This document shows, piece after piece, positions 25,994 through 33,466 of a stretch of 64,000 nucleotides of DNA. The notes under the pieces were generated by a model. It searched no databases. It saw only the letters and a program-made list of their open reading frames with translations, and was not told the origin of the DNA. This stretch comes from JAAZKA01 sp034926225 (GTDB lineage: Bacteria > Bacillota > Clostridia > Oscillospirales > QAMX01): assembly GCA_034926225.1 (NCBI GenBank), contig JAYFRF010000001.1, positions 1-64,000 of the forward strand. Reading direction: 5' to 3'. The position numbers and the translations under genes are program-made. Each line of letters opens with the position of its first letter. Position 1 is the first letter of the stretch.

Positions 25994-27337
25994 TTACTGT
26001 ACGCGGACAAAGGGTAAAACCTCCAGTTGTTCCCGATAGTCTTCCATATAGTCGCGGATTTTCGCATAATCCTTTGCCGATACCAGCGGATCCGTACCGC
26101 TATCGTAATCATGTATCGCTTTTCCCATCGATATGACGCGATATTGCTTTTCCTGCCCCGCATTCGGATCGATATAAAGCATCGTACAGTCGATTGACTC
26201 GACCGCACTTGTATTTTCATTTTCCGGTGAGAGCTTCAAGGTGATTGTCGCAAGCATCCCCGTATTGGTATAAGCCTTCATTTGTGATCCGGTAAAGTTA
26301 CCGAGAGAATAAAGCACTACGCCTGTTTTCGTCTCGCCGTTACGCTCCACCGTAATCTCATCAATCGGCTGTACGACATGCGGATGAGTGCCGATGATAA
26401 GACGGACATCGGTATTGGCAAAAATCCACTCCGCCAGCTCCTTCTGCGCCGTCGACGGGGTACGGGAGTATTCGACACCCCAGTGCATCAGCGCGATCAC
26501 GTACTCCGCGCCGGCCTCCGTCGCTTTCTCGGTCATCGCCCTGATCTTTTCTTTATCGATGATGTTGACGGAGTACTTATATTTCATGCCTTTTGGGTTA
26601 TTTAATCCATACGTATAATTAATAAATCCGAATTTCACGCCGCCGATGGTCACAACCAGCGGCGTTTCGCTTTCTACCTCACTGCGGTTCGTACCGACGT
26701 GATAAAGACCGACCTCATCGAGCGTATCGAGCGTCGTACAAAGCCCCGTAAAGCCACGGTCAAGGGAGTGGTTGTTCGCCGTCGAGACAAGATCCATCCC
26801 CAGCGTGTCCACCAACGCATCCGCAATTTGCTCAGGCGTGTTAAAGTCGGGATATCCCGTATAACCCCTCGACGCACCTGCAAGAGTTGTCTCTAAATTG
26901 CCGATCAGAAAGTCCGAACCCTTCCCATAGCTCTGGATCTCCGCCATCATATAGGTGAAATCATACGTGTTGCCGACTTTTGCCGCTTGGAAGGTGTCGT
27001 CATGCGCCATGATATCACCTACGGCGGAGATCGTGATGACAGCAGGAGGGAGCGGTACGGCTTCCACATCCAGATCACCGTTTTCAAAGGCTTTCGCCAT
27101 TTCCGGTGTAATCTCCATCACGGAAGGCTTTGCCGATGCTGTCGCTTTACCGCCGGGCTTGCTCTGCGCATCCACACCGACATCCGTCGCAGCCTGCCGT
27201 ATGCTCGTCTGTCCGTTGACCCCGCTGTACTGCGTATCCACAGCCCCCGCCGTCGGTACGCCGGACTGTCCGCAGCCTGTCAGCAGCAGGACAAATGCCG
27301 CTACAAGCAGTACCGCCATCCATTTTTGCTTTCGCAT
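25994..27337 (-). CDS. CapA-family lipoprotein (poly-gamma-glutamate capsule-type metallophosphatase)
   Basis: 447 aa. Signal peptide with lipobox LLTGC (Cys22), a Ser/Thr/Gly linker, then the PGA_cap domain (about 105-385): AVGDIMAHDD, GNLETTL, STANNHSLD, LMHWGVEY and GTHPHVVQP. These are the metallophosphoesterase-like metal-site motifs. The start at 27337 has AAAGGAGGCG upstream. Lies 29 bases after the PBP1A stop. Members in Firmicutes are found with or without capsule genes; no capB or capC is present here, so a wall or surface-polymer role is more likely than true capsule synthesis. Confidence 0.9.
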   Translation of the reverse strand: MRKQKWMAVLLVAAFVLLLTGCGQSGVPTAGAVDTQYSGVNGQTSIRQAATDVGVDAQSKPGGKATASAKPSVMEITPEMAKAFENGDLDVEAVPLPPAVITISAVGDIMAHDDTFQAAKVGNTYDFTYMMAEIQSYGKGSDFLIGNLETTLAGASRGYTGYPDFNTPEQIADALVDTLGMDLVSTANNHSLDRGFTGLCTTLDTLDEVGLYHVGTNRSEVESETPLVVTIGGVKFGFINYTYGLNNPKGMKYKYSVNIIDKEKIRAMTEKATEAGAEYVIALMHWGVEYSRTPSTAQKELAEWIFANTDVRLIIGTHPHVVQPIDEITVERNGETKTGVVLYSLGNFTGSQMKAYTNTGMLATITLKLSPENENTSAVESIDCTMLYIDPNAGQEKQYRVISMGKAIHDYDSGTDPLVSAKDYAKIRDYMEDYREQLEVLPFVRVQ

Positions 27338-27366
27338 CTGGCAAAGCGCCTCCTTTGCAAAGATGT

Positions 27367-29955
27367 TTATCCCAGCCACCCGGGAACATTGTCTGCACTG
27401 TTGCCCCCGTCGTATTCCGGCAGGAAACCACCGTCTGAATCGGTTGCCGACGTGGAAGCTCCGGTTGTCCCGGTTGCCTCGGTAATGTCCGTAGGATCCT
27501 GCACGACCGGCGGCTTGATATCCGGAACATCATCGTCCTCCGGATCGATCACCTCATTGGGATACGTCGGATCGAACAGCCAGCCCTCCACCGGATTCGG
27601 TTCCGTTACATCCGGCTCCGTTACGTCCGGCTCGGTCGGCGCTGTGTGCAGCGTGCAGAGCGTCGAATACGGATTCTGTATTGTGCCTTCCGCATAAGCC
27701 GTCGCTTCCCGATACATATACGCATCGTCCGTCATTGTCACGCGTCCCGTACGGTCAAGCTTTAATAGGCTGATCGTCACAAGAGATTCCTGCGGGCAGT
27801 ATTCCCCCGCACGAAGCCCGGATTCCGCGCACATCTTCACGGGCACATGGCTTTCGCATACCTTCGTCGGCACATCCTCACGCAGGAAGGTACCCGTCGT
27901 GACGCGTGAGCCTCTCGGGTCAAGCGAACAATACTGCGAGGGCAAGTAACCGGAGTCGATACAGTACTGCGCCTGCACCGTCTCGAGCTGGAAGAAAGGC
28001 TCATAGGCGATTCCCTCCATCACCTTTGTCATCACGCGGCTCCAAATTTCGACGGCGGGATTCTTATTTGTCTCCATCTTCAGTTCACGTCCGTTGTCAT
28101 AGCCGTACCACACGCCAGCGACATAATTCGGCGTATAACCGACAAACCAGCGGTCATAATCTTCGGTCGTCGTACCGGTTTTCCCCGCTACGGCAATGCC
28201 GCTGATCTTCGCAAGCGTTCCGGTACCTGCTTCCACGACATTACGCAGCAGGTTATTCATATAATACGCTGTCTTTTCCTTCATCGCGACATGCGCTTCC
28301 GTCTCATTGTTTAACAACACATTGCCCTTCGAGTCGAGCACCTTCGTATAGGTACGCGCCTCCGAAAAGATGCCGTGGTTGACAAATGAGCCATACGCCG
28401 CCGTCATCTCCAGAACAGTCAGGCCGTACGTCGTCCCGCCCATGGAAAGCGGGGAGTAGTTCACGTCGGAATAGACCTTACCGCCGATGGTGACCGAACG
28501 CACGAGATCAAGCGACAGGTTCACCGTGCCGAAATCAAATGAGCGCTCCGGTGTGACAAGCTCCAACACCTTCATTGCGACGGTATTCGTCGAAAGCTGC
28601 ATAGCTTTTTTCACCGTCATACGCCCGGTATAACCCGGTGTTGTATTCTTCGGATACATCGTCTCCTCGTTGACAGGGGAATCGTCAAACACCGTCGCAG
28701 GCGTCACAATCCCGTACTCAATCGCCGGGGCATAGACCGTCAGCGGCTTAATCGTGGAACCGGGGGATCGCTTTGTCATTGTCGCACGGTTCCAGGCGCG
28801 GTCGACGGTTTTCTCGCCAACGCCGCCAGCCATCGCTACCACATCACCGGTATACGGGTCCATCACGACCATCGCAGACTGCGGCTGTGAGACATCCGTC
28901 GTATGCGGGAGGTTCTCGGTGTCCCGATACACCTCGTCCACAATCGTCTGTATATCCGGATCAATGCAGGCGTAGATACTCAAGCCCCCGGAAAACAGCA
29001 GATTCGACGCAGCGGTTTCGGAATAGCCAAGCTCCGACTGTAAATCCGCCAGTACATCGTTGATGACCTGATCGACGTAGTAGCTCTGTTTCGGCTTCGT
29101 CTCGGCATTGACGGCCGCGAGGCTCTGTACTTGCAGTTCCTCCGCCAACGCATCCTTATATTCGGCTTCGGTGATATATCCCTGTTCATACATCAAGTCT
29201 AAAATAAGCTCTTGACGCCGTTTGTTGTTTTCCGGCTTGCGAATCGGGTCATAATACGTCGGCGAATTCGTTATCGCGGCAATCGATGCGCACTCAGCAA
29301 TCGACAGTTCCGACGCGGACTTACCGAAATACGTCTCTGCAGCTGTCTCCACGCCGTAGCAGCCGCGCCCAAAATAGACGACGTTCAGGTACATCTCGAG
29401 AATATCCTCTTTTGTATAGGACTTCTCAACCTCCAGCGCACGTAGGATCTCCTGCAGCTTCCGCTCGACGGTAATATCGTCCTCACCGGTCAGGTTTTTG
29501 ATCATCTGCTGGGTGATAGTCGAACCGCCGCCAAAATTAGAGCGGATCGGGACGACCATATTGATCATCGCACCGATGGTACGCACCCAGTCGACACCGC
29601 TATGCGTATAAAAGCGGTTATCCTCTACAGCTACGACCGCATGGTACATCGCAGCCGGAATCTGGTCATAATCGATCCAGATACGGTTATTTTCATCGTA
29701 AAGCTGCTCAAGCTCGGTTTCCTCACCGGTTTCCCTGTTGACAGCATAAACGACAGAGGTATAATTCAGCGTCAGATCGGATATGTCGACGCTTTCGATG
29801 GCAGGTTTAATGTAGCGGTCAATATATAGCGCGAATACCGTCGTACAAATTGCGGCCGTAACGATGCCGATGACGATAATCGTCAGCAGGATTTTCGTAA
29901 TCCAGCCAAGCGTTCCCGAAAAAAACCAGCCGACATCGCGAATTGTTTTGTGCAA
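27367..29955 (-). CDS. Class A penicillin-binding protein (PBP1A-type), bifunctional transglycosylase/transpeptidase
   Basis: 862 aa counted from a TTG start at 29955, chosen because AAAGGAG lies 7 bases upstream; the only longer in-frame starts lie in the promoter. N-terminal TM (about 20-45), GT51 transglycosylase with catalytic Glu111 in AVEDNRFY, GGGSTITQQ, transpeptidase with Ser400 and Lys403 (GSTIKP), STN and KTGTT motifs. The C-terminal tail is Pro, Asp and Thr-rich, with tandem DVTEP units near 27600-27640. Polymerises and cross-links peptidoglycan. First gene of a run with capA, CAP-domain and aldolase genes. Confidence 0.94.
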   Translation of the reverse strand: MHKTIRDVGWFFSGTLGWITKILLTIIVIGIVTAAICTTVFALYIDRYIKPAIESVDISDLTLNYTSVVYAVNRETGEETELEQLYDENNRIWIDYDQIPAAMYHAVVAVEDNRFYTHSGVDWVRTIGAMINMVVPIRSNFGGGSTITQQMIKNLTGEDDITVERKLQEILRALEVEKSYTKEDILEMYLNVVYFGRGCYGVETAAETYFGKSASELSIAECASIAAITNSPTYYDPIRKPENNKRRQELILDLMYEQGYITEAEYKDALAEELQVQSLAAVNAETKPKQSYYVDQVINDVLADLQSELGYSETAASNLLFSGGLSIYACIDPDIQTIVDEVYRDTENLPHTTDVSQPQSAMVVMDPYTGDVVAMAGGVGEKTVDRAWNRATMTKRSPGSTIKPLTVYAPAIEYGIVTPATVFDDSPVNEETMYPKNTTPGYTGRMTVKKAMQLSTNTVAMKVLELVTPERSFDFGTVNLSLDLVRSVTIGGKVYSDVNYSPLSMGGTTYGLTVLEMTAAYGSFVNHGIFSEARTYTKVLDSKGNVLLNNETEAHVAMKEKTAYYMNNLLRNVVEAGTGTLAKISGIAVAGKTGTTTEDYDRWFVGYTPNYVAGVWYGYDNGRELKMETNKNPAVEIWSRVMTKVMEGIAYEPFFQLETVQAQYCIDSGYLPSQYCSLDPRGSRVTTGTFLREDVPTKVCESHVPVKMCAESGLRAGEYCPQESLVTISLLKLDRTGRVTMTDDAYMYREATAYAEGTIQNPYSTLCTLHTAPTEPDVTEPDVTEPNPVEGWLFDPTYPNEVIDPEDDDVPDIKPPVVQDPTDITEATGTTGASTSATDSDGGFLPEYDGGNSADNVPGWLG

Positions 29956-30003
29956 GGGTCTGCTCCTTTCCGAAGGCTTCAAGAAACTATAGCCCCACTG
30001 GTT

Positions 30004-30009
30004 ATTATA
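30004..30009 (-). promoter_or_regulatory. -10 element in front of PBP1A operon
   Basis: Minus strand TATAAT, about 50 bases before the TTG start. The -35 region (CTGGAT at 17 bp) is poor. Confidence 0.45.
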
Positions 30010-30215
30010 ACACAAACTTACAAAAAATCCAGATGGATTTTGTGAAACGTATAGGTTTTTACGTTTTGGGGCAAAATTTAATAAACAGCATCATTCCCTT
30101 AAATACGCTAATGATATAATACTATTCTGATCTGTTTTTGTTCTCTATAATCACAAACCCGCAGGTTTGTATGAATATTAAGATTTCGTGAATGCTTTAC
30201 AGAATGGAGGCTCCT

Positions 30216-30500
30216 ATGCGCCCAAACCGCCACTTTCTCGCCATGGCCGCGGCACTCTTTGCGGTTCTGCTCGCTTTTTTTGCCGCGCTCCGCATCAACG
30301 CTTTCCCCTTTGCACGTTATCAGCTGCAGCTCGTGAATGGAGAAGTGCGGGTTCGTACCATCGGCAAACGGGATTATGCGGTGCTGTATGAAATCGATGC
30401 GCGCAGTCTGCGCACCGCGGATATCGGCCGCCTGTCCCGGGGTATTGTTTTAACATCCGACGAAGCGCTTGACCGTTTTATCGAAGACTACGGCAGTTAA
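30216..30500 (+). CDS. Small exported or membrane-anchored protein of unknown function
   Basis: 94 aa. One hydrophobic segment (about residues 8-27, AMAAALFAVLLAFFAALR) with a short basic N-terminus, followed by a compact extracellular domain with two short beta-like stretches and an acidic end. The start at 30216 has GGAGG six bases upstream. The hydrophobic segment with a basic start suggests a signal anchor. The general size and layout recall BofC-type small sporulation domains, but I cannot support a family name. Lies alone between the PBP1A and SGNH hydrolase genes. Confidence 0.7.
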   Translation: MRPNRHFLAMAAALFAVLLAFFAALRINAFPFARYQLQLVNGEVRVRTIGKRDYAVLYEIDARSLRTADIGRLSRGIVLTSDEALDRFIEDYGS

Positions 30501-30543
30501 GAAAATAATTCCGGAAATTTACGAAATGTTCTTCCGATTTGAC

Positions 30544-30572
30544 TTGCATGGCGCTTCGTTTTGTGCTATTGT
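30544..30572 (+). promoter_or_regulatory. Candidate promoter of the SGNH hydrolase gene
   Basis: TTGCAT (30544-30549), 17 bp, TATTGT (30567-30572). Both boxes are imperfect. Confidence 0.35.
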
Positions 30573-30620
30573 AAAAATATCAAAAAAGTGTGCGCTTACC
30601 ATAAAGGAGAGTGATTAACA

Positions 30621-31295
30621 GTGAGTGAGGAACAGCTCTTTATTTTTGGCGATTCCATTCTGCGCGGTGTGATCTGGGATGAAGCCGCTCGACGCTACCG
30701 CTTTTCCAAAACGCTCGATCTGTCCGAGGCCTGCGCACCGATCAAAGTGACGAATCGCTCGAAATTCGGCTGCACCATCGACCGCGGCATCTCCATGGTG
30801 ATGGATGCTTTAAAGCGCAATGAGCCGATGAAATACGCCATCGTCGAATTCGGCGGCAATGACTGCGATTTCGACTGGACTCGTGTCAGTGAGGAACCCG
30901 ACATCCCACATATCCCGAACACCGAGCTCTCCCGCTTCAAGCTCTTGTATCAGGATGCCGTCCGCGCTTTGATGGATCGCGGTATCAAGCCGATTTTGAT
31001 GACGCTGCCGCCGCTCGATGCATCGCGTTATCTGAGCTGGATTACCAAAAACGGCCTTTCCCGTGATCGTATTTTGCAGTTCTTGGGCGATACGCAGCGT
31101 ATATACCGTTTTCAGGAGCTATATTCCAACGCCGTCGCATCCGTTGCCATTAAGATGAACTGCGCCATCGTCGACGTCCGCTCGGCTTTCTTATCGAGCT
31201 GGGACTTTTCGAAGCTGATGTGCATTGACGGTATCCATCCGAATGCCGAAGGGCAAAAAGTCATTATCAACGAATTCCGCAAGGTTTTTGCGTGA
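30621..31295 (+). CDS. SGNH/GDSL family hydrolase
   Basis: 224 aa, no signal peptide or TM, so probably cytoplasmic. The SGNH catalytic blocks are visible: block I FGDSI with nucleophile Ser12, block III GGND, and block V DGIHPN carrying the Asp and His. Members are esterases, lipases or carbohydrate deacetylases; the substrate cannot be told. The GTG start at 30621 has AAAGGAG 11 bases upstream. Single gene followed by a terminator. Confidence 0.88.
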   Translation: MSEEQLFIFGDSILRGVIWDEAARRYRFSKTLDLSEACAPIKVTNRSKFGCTIDRGISMVMDALKRNEPMKYAIVEFGGNDCDFDWTRVSEEPDIPHIPNTELSRFKLLYQDAVRALMDRGIKPILMTLPPLDASRYLSWITKNGLSRDRILQFLGDTQRIYRFQELYSNAVASVAIKMNCAIVDVRSAFLSSWDFSKLMCIDGIHPNAEGQKVIINEFRKVFA

Positions 31296-31307
31296 TGACG
31301 TCAGCAG

Positions 31308-31345
31308 AGCATCCTCCCTAACAGGGAAGATGCTTTGTTATTTTT
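31308..31345 (+). terminator. Terminator after SGNH hydrolase gene
   Basis: Arms AGCATCCTCCC (from 31308) and GGGAAGATGCT (31324-31334), 11 bp with one mismatch, followed by TTGTTATTTTT. Confidence 0.8.
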
Positions 31346-31380
31346 CGATAAGCAAAACAAGAGAGGTTATTTATGTAATC

Positions 31381-31407
31381 TTGGTTATATCGCTTTTGCG
31401 CTATAAT
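31381..31407 (+). promoter_or_regulatory. Candidate promoter of leader peptide/methyltransferase
   Basis: A perfect -10 TATAAT (31402-31407) with TTGGTT 15 bp upstream. The spacer is short. It lies just before the leader peptide and methyltransferase gene. Confidence 0.45.
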
Positions 31408-31435
31408 ATAAAATTACATGAAAGGAATGAGTGTT

Positions 31436-31492
31436 ATGAAAAATACAGTATTAGTGATCTTAACAAAAAACAGGAGGGTGACTATACTTTAA
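31436..31492 (+). CDS. Possible 18-aa leader peptide (or frameshifted 30-aa ORF)
   Basis: The ATG at 31436 follows GAAAGGAATG and encodes 18 residues (MKNTVLVILTKNRRVTIL) with the stop inside the loop and arm of a hairpin. One extra A in the AAAAA run after the ATG would instead give a protein-like 30-aa frame ending at 31527, overlapping the methyltransferase start. So it is either a regulatory leader peptide or a single-base frameshift in a short coupled ORF. Confidence 0.4.
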   Translation: MKNTVLVILTKNRRVTIL

Positions 31493-31511
31493 CCCTCCTA
31501 CAAAACGGAGG
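31472..31511 (+). promoter_or_regulatory. Competing hairpins overlapping methyltransferase ribosome site (possible translational attenuator)
   Basis: Segment 1 AGGAGGGT (31472-31479) pairs perfectly with segment 2 ACCCTCCT (31492-31499). Part of segment 2 (CCTCC) can alternatively pair with GGAGG (31507-31511), the ribosome binding site of the methyltransferase gene. Segment 1 lies within the leader peptide codons, so translation of the leader could decide which hairpin forms. Seen in sequence; the regulatory role is inference. Confidence 0.45.
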
Positions 31512-31519
31512 AAAAGGCA

Positions 31520-32296
31520 TTGTTTAATGAAAGAGCAATTATCTCAAAATGGATTGCAGATATGTATGATCATGACCTGACGGATATAAGCGATGTGGAA
31601 TTTGCATTGTCGGTCATTGGTAAAAAACCTAAGCGTATTCTTGAAATTGCATGTGGCAGTGGGCGGATTCTCGTGCCATTAGCGAAAGCAGAACATATCG
31701 TTACAGGACTTGATTTTGATGAGTGTATGTTAAGTAAAATATCCGCAAAGATAAACGGCATGAAAAACATTACTTGGCGAAAATCAGATGTCATTAACGA
31801 TGATTGGGGAATAGGATACGATGTTGTCATGTTGGCTGCAAATTTTCTGTTTAATATTATCTCTGACATGGACTACGACAAAGCTCAAGCGTTGGTAATA
31901 CAAAAATCGGCAGATGCGCTTGTTTCTGGTGGGCATATCTATATCGATTATGGGTATACATTACATCCTGAAACTTGGTTTGGCAACTCTACTGAACATG
32001 TTGTTTGGCAAGGCACAGATAGTAAAGAGAACACCGGTAAAATGGTGTTGCTTAACAGTACATTTGATAAAGAAACTGGGCTTAACAAATTTGTACGTAG
32101 ATTTGAATTAGCTCTTGCTGATGGCAGCATAATTAAGCAAGATATTCCTTCTGTCAAACATTTTGCAACCCTTGACCAAATTTATAATTGGCTTCACCTT
32201 TCGGGATTTGATGTCGAAGAAGAATATGGCGACTATGCACGTAATCCAATTAGCGAAAAAACAAATAGAGCCATAATTTGGGCAAGAAAGAAATAA
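31520..32296 (+). CDS. Class I SAM-dependent methyltransferase, AT-rich, possibly acquired
   Basis: 258 aa. The SAM site is visible as ILEIACGSGRILVPLA (motif I, about 38-53), GLDFDE (motif II) and a later YDVVMLAANF stretch. The fold looks like a small-molecule or amine methyltransferase of the UbiE/methyltransf_25 group; it lacks Erm (rRNA dimethylase) N-terminal and NLPY-type motifs. The TTG start is set by GGAGG eight bases upstream. Codon use is clearly more AT-rich than neighbours, suggesting horizontal transfer. Preceded by its own promoter-like sequence and a possible leader peptide; the substrate is unknown. Confidence 0.85.
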   Translation: MFNERAIISKWIADMYDHDLTDISDVEFALSVIGKKPKRILEIACGSGRILVPLAKAEHIVTGLDFDECMLSKISAKINGMKNITWRKSDVINDDWGIGYDVVMLAANFLFNIISDMDYDKAQALVIQKSADALVSGGHIYIDYGYTLHPETWFGNSTEHVVWQGTDSKENTGKMVLLNSTFDKETGLNKFVRRFELALADGSIIKQDIPSVKHFATLDQIYNWLHLSGFDVEEEYGDYARNPISEKTNRAIIWARKK

Positions 32297-32334
32297 GAGT
32301 CATTATACTAACCTAATGGACATAATCTGTACAT

Positions 32335-32380
32335 AACAATACCCGTCGAGAAGAAAACACTCTTTTCGGCGGGTACCGTT
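32335..32380. terminator. Bidirectional hairpin terminator
   Basis: Arms starting TACCCGTCGAG (32340) and ending GGCGGGTA (32375) pair with two wobbles over about 15 bp around a 6-base loop. It separates the methyltransferase gene and the convergent anti-sigma gene. Confidence 0.7.
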
Positions 32381-32397
32381 ATCATCAGTATATTTCG

Positions 32398-32733
32398 TCA
32401 TTCTTCCGCTTTTGGCTTCCATATATACTTCGCAAGCATAAATCCCGCCGACGCGCAGACGTACGCCGCCACTGTCAGCGATATTAAAAGCCGCCTTTTC
32501 GCAATCTTTTCCGACAGGGCAAGGTAACGGTCACGATAATCGACTTCCTCCGTGTCTGCGGTAGGGTAGGCGAACGTCTCTAGCCGCAAGGTCTCTCGAT
32601 AGCGTTTATACGCCCGGAAGCAGTCAGGGCAGCTTTTCAAATGTTCTTTCACTGCCTCGGTGCTTACCTCACTCGCCTCGCCGTCACAGTAAAGCGGCAG
32701 CAGATCCATCACCGTATCACAAGGCAAATTCAT
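32398..32733 (-). CDS. Membrane-anchored zinc-finger anti-sigma factor
   Basis: 111 aa. HxxxCxxC as HLKSCPDC (about 31-38) in the N-terminal anti-sigma domain, with an earlier conserved Cys near LYCDG, then one TM segment (about 82-102) and a short tail. This is the usual layout of RsiW/RsiX-like factors that hold an ECF sigma factor at the membrane. Its start overlaps the sigma gene by 17 bp, so the pair is coupled. No third gene is present, unlike the ECF operon at 22-23.7 kb. Confidence 0.88.
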   Translation of the reverse strand: MNLPCDTVMDLLPLYCDGEASEVSTEAVKEHLKSCPDCFRAYKRYRETLRLETFAYPTADTEEVDYRDRYLALSEKIAKRRLLISLTVAAYVCASAGFMLAKYIWKPKAEE

Positions 32734-33223
32734 GGGATAGTTCCTCCATTAACATCTTCTTCGCACGAAAGTAGAGCACCTTCGCCGAATTCTCACTGAT
32801 TTTTAAGCTTTCTGCAATCTCCCGAAATGGCAGCTGGGCATAAACACGCAGCATGACCACATCGCTGTATTTATCCGGCAGCTTCTTCAAAACCGCTTTA
32901 ACCGCTTCCTTGACCGACTCTCTCTCCACCTGCTCCTCCGGCGTATCCTCCCACGCCGCTACGCGGTCGGCTATCGCATCCAGATCGGTCGCCTCAAGCC
33001 CCGCTTTTTTCTTTCGCAGATACTTGTAATACGTATGCTTGGCAATCGACACAAGCCATGTGAAGATGCCGCATTCACCGCGGTACCGTGGAAGCGCGCC
33101 GTATGCCTGAAAAAATGTCTCCTGCGTCAGTTCTTCCGCCAGATTCTCATCCCGGCACAGCTTATACAGAAAACCGTATACCTTACCGTAATGCGTGCGA
33201 TATAAATCCTCGAACGACGTCAC
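32717..33223 (-). CDS. ECF RNA polymerase sigma factor
   Basis: 168 aa. Region 2 (about 8-75) has ENLAEELTQETFFQAYGALPRYRG, shortened to ELTQETFFQAY, and WLVSIAKHTYYKYLRKKK; region 4 (about 110-160) has LPFREIAESLKISENSAKVLYFRAKKM, shortened to FREIAESLKISENSAKVL. The GTG start has GGAGG nine bases upstream. A strong sigma-A promoter lies in front, so this sigma is probably made constitutively and controlled by the anti-sigma factor, in contrast to the apparently autoregulated ECF gene at 22.4 kb. Confidence 0.93.
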   Translation of the reverse strand: MTSFEDLYRTHYGKVYGFLYKLCRDENLAEELTQETFFQAYGALPRYRGECGIFTWLVSIAKHTYYKYLRKKKAGLEATDLDAIADRVAAWEDTPEEQVERESVKEAVKAVLKKLPDKYSDVVMLRVYAQLPFREIAESLKISENSAKVLYFRAKKMLMEELSHEFAL

Positions 33224-33258
33224 AAGACATTTCCTCCTTTTTCTATCATATTGTATCT

Positions 33259-33287
33259 ATTATGGGCAAAACGGAGAGCTTTGTCAA
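33259..33287 (-). promoter_or_regulatory. Sigma-A promoter of the second ECF sigma gene
   Basis: Minus strand -35 TTGACA (33282-33287), 17-bp spacer, -10 CATAAT (33259-33264). A 14-bp palindrome TTTAACATGTTAAA lies just upstream at 33302-33315. Confidence 0.75.
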
Positions 33288-33301
33288 GCGATGCTGGCGC
33301 T

Positions 33302-33381
33302 TTTAACATGTTAAATCCGTATTTATTTGCACAACCGGCAGTTGTTTCACACATCGTTTAGCAACTATTGGTTGATTCAAC
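33302..33381. promoter_or_regulatory. Operator-like palindromes in the divergent sigma/HTH promoter region
   Basis: TTTAACATGTTAAA (33302-33315), then CAAC-N5-GTTG at 33332-33344 and an identical arrangement at 33362-33374, exactly 30 bp apart, and GTTGATTCAAC at 33371-33381. Two equal sites on the same helix face suggest cooperative binding of a dimeric HTH protein, plausibly the product of the next gene. Confidence 0.5.
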
Positions 33382-33391
33382 TGATAATTGA

Positions 33392-33420
33392 TTGCATTTC
33401 CTTCTTACCTATGCTACACT
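33392..33420 (+). promoter_or_regulatory. Candidate promoter of the HTH-beta-solenoid gene
   Basis: TTGCAT (33392-33397), 17 bp, TACACT (33415-33420), ending about 45 bases before the ATG. The operator-like repeats lie directly upstream of its -35. Confidence 0.45.
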
Positions 33421-33466
33421 GAAACCAGCATAGGGCAAGAGCTTCAAAACAAAAAGGAGGATTTGC

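Noticed and set aside
29956..30015. Extending PBP1A to an upstream in-frame TTG at 30015
   Set aside because: That stretch contains a TATAAT promoter element and has no ribosome site; the TTG at 29955 has AAAGGAG at ideal spacing.
31520..32296. Erm-type rRNA methylase as an explanation for leader plus methyltransferase
   Set aside because: The protein has the general class I SAM motif but lacks Erm-specific regions, so only the regulatory layout is comparable.
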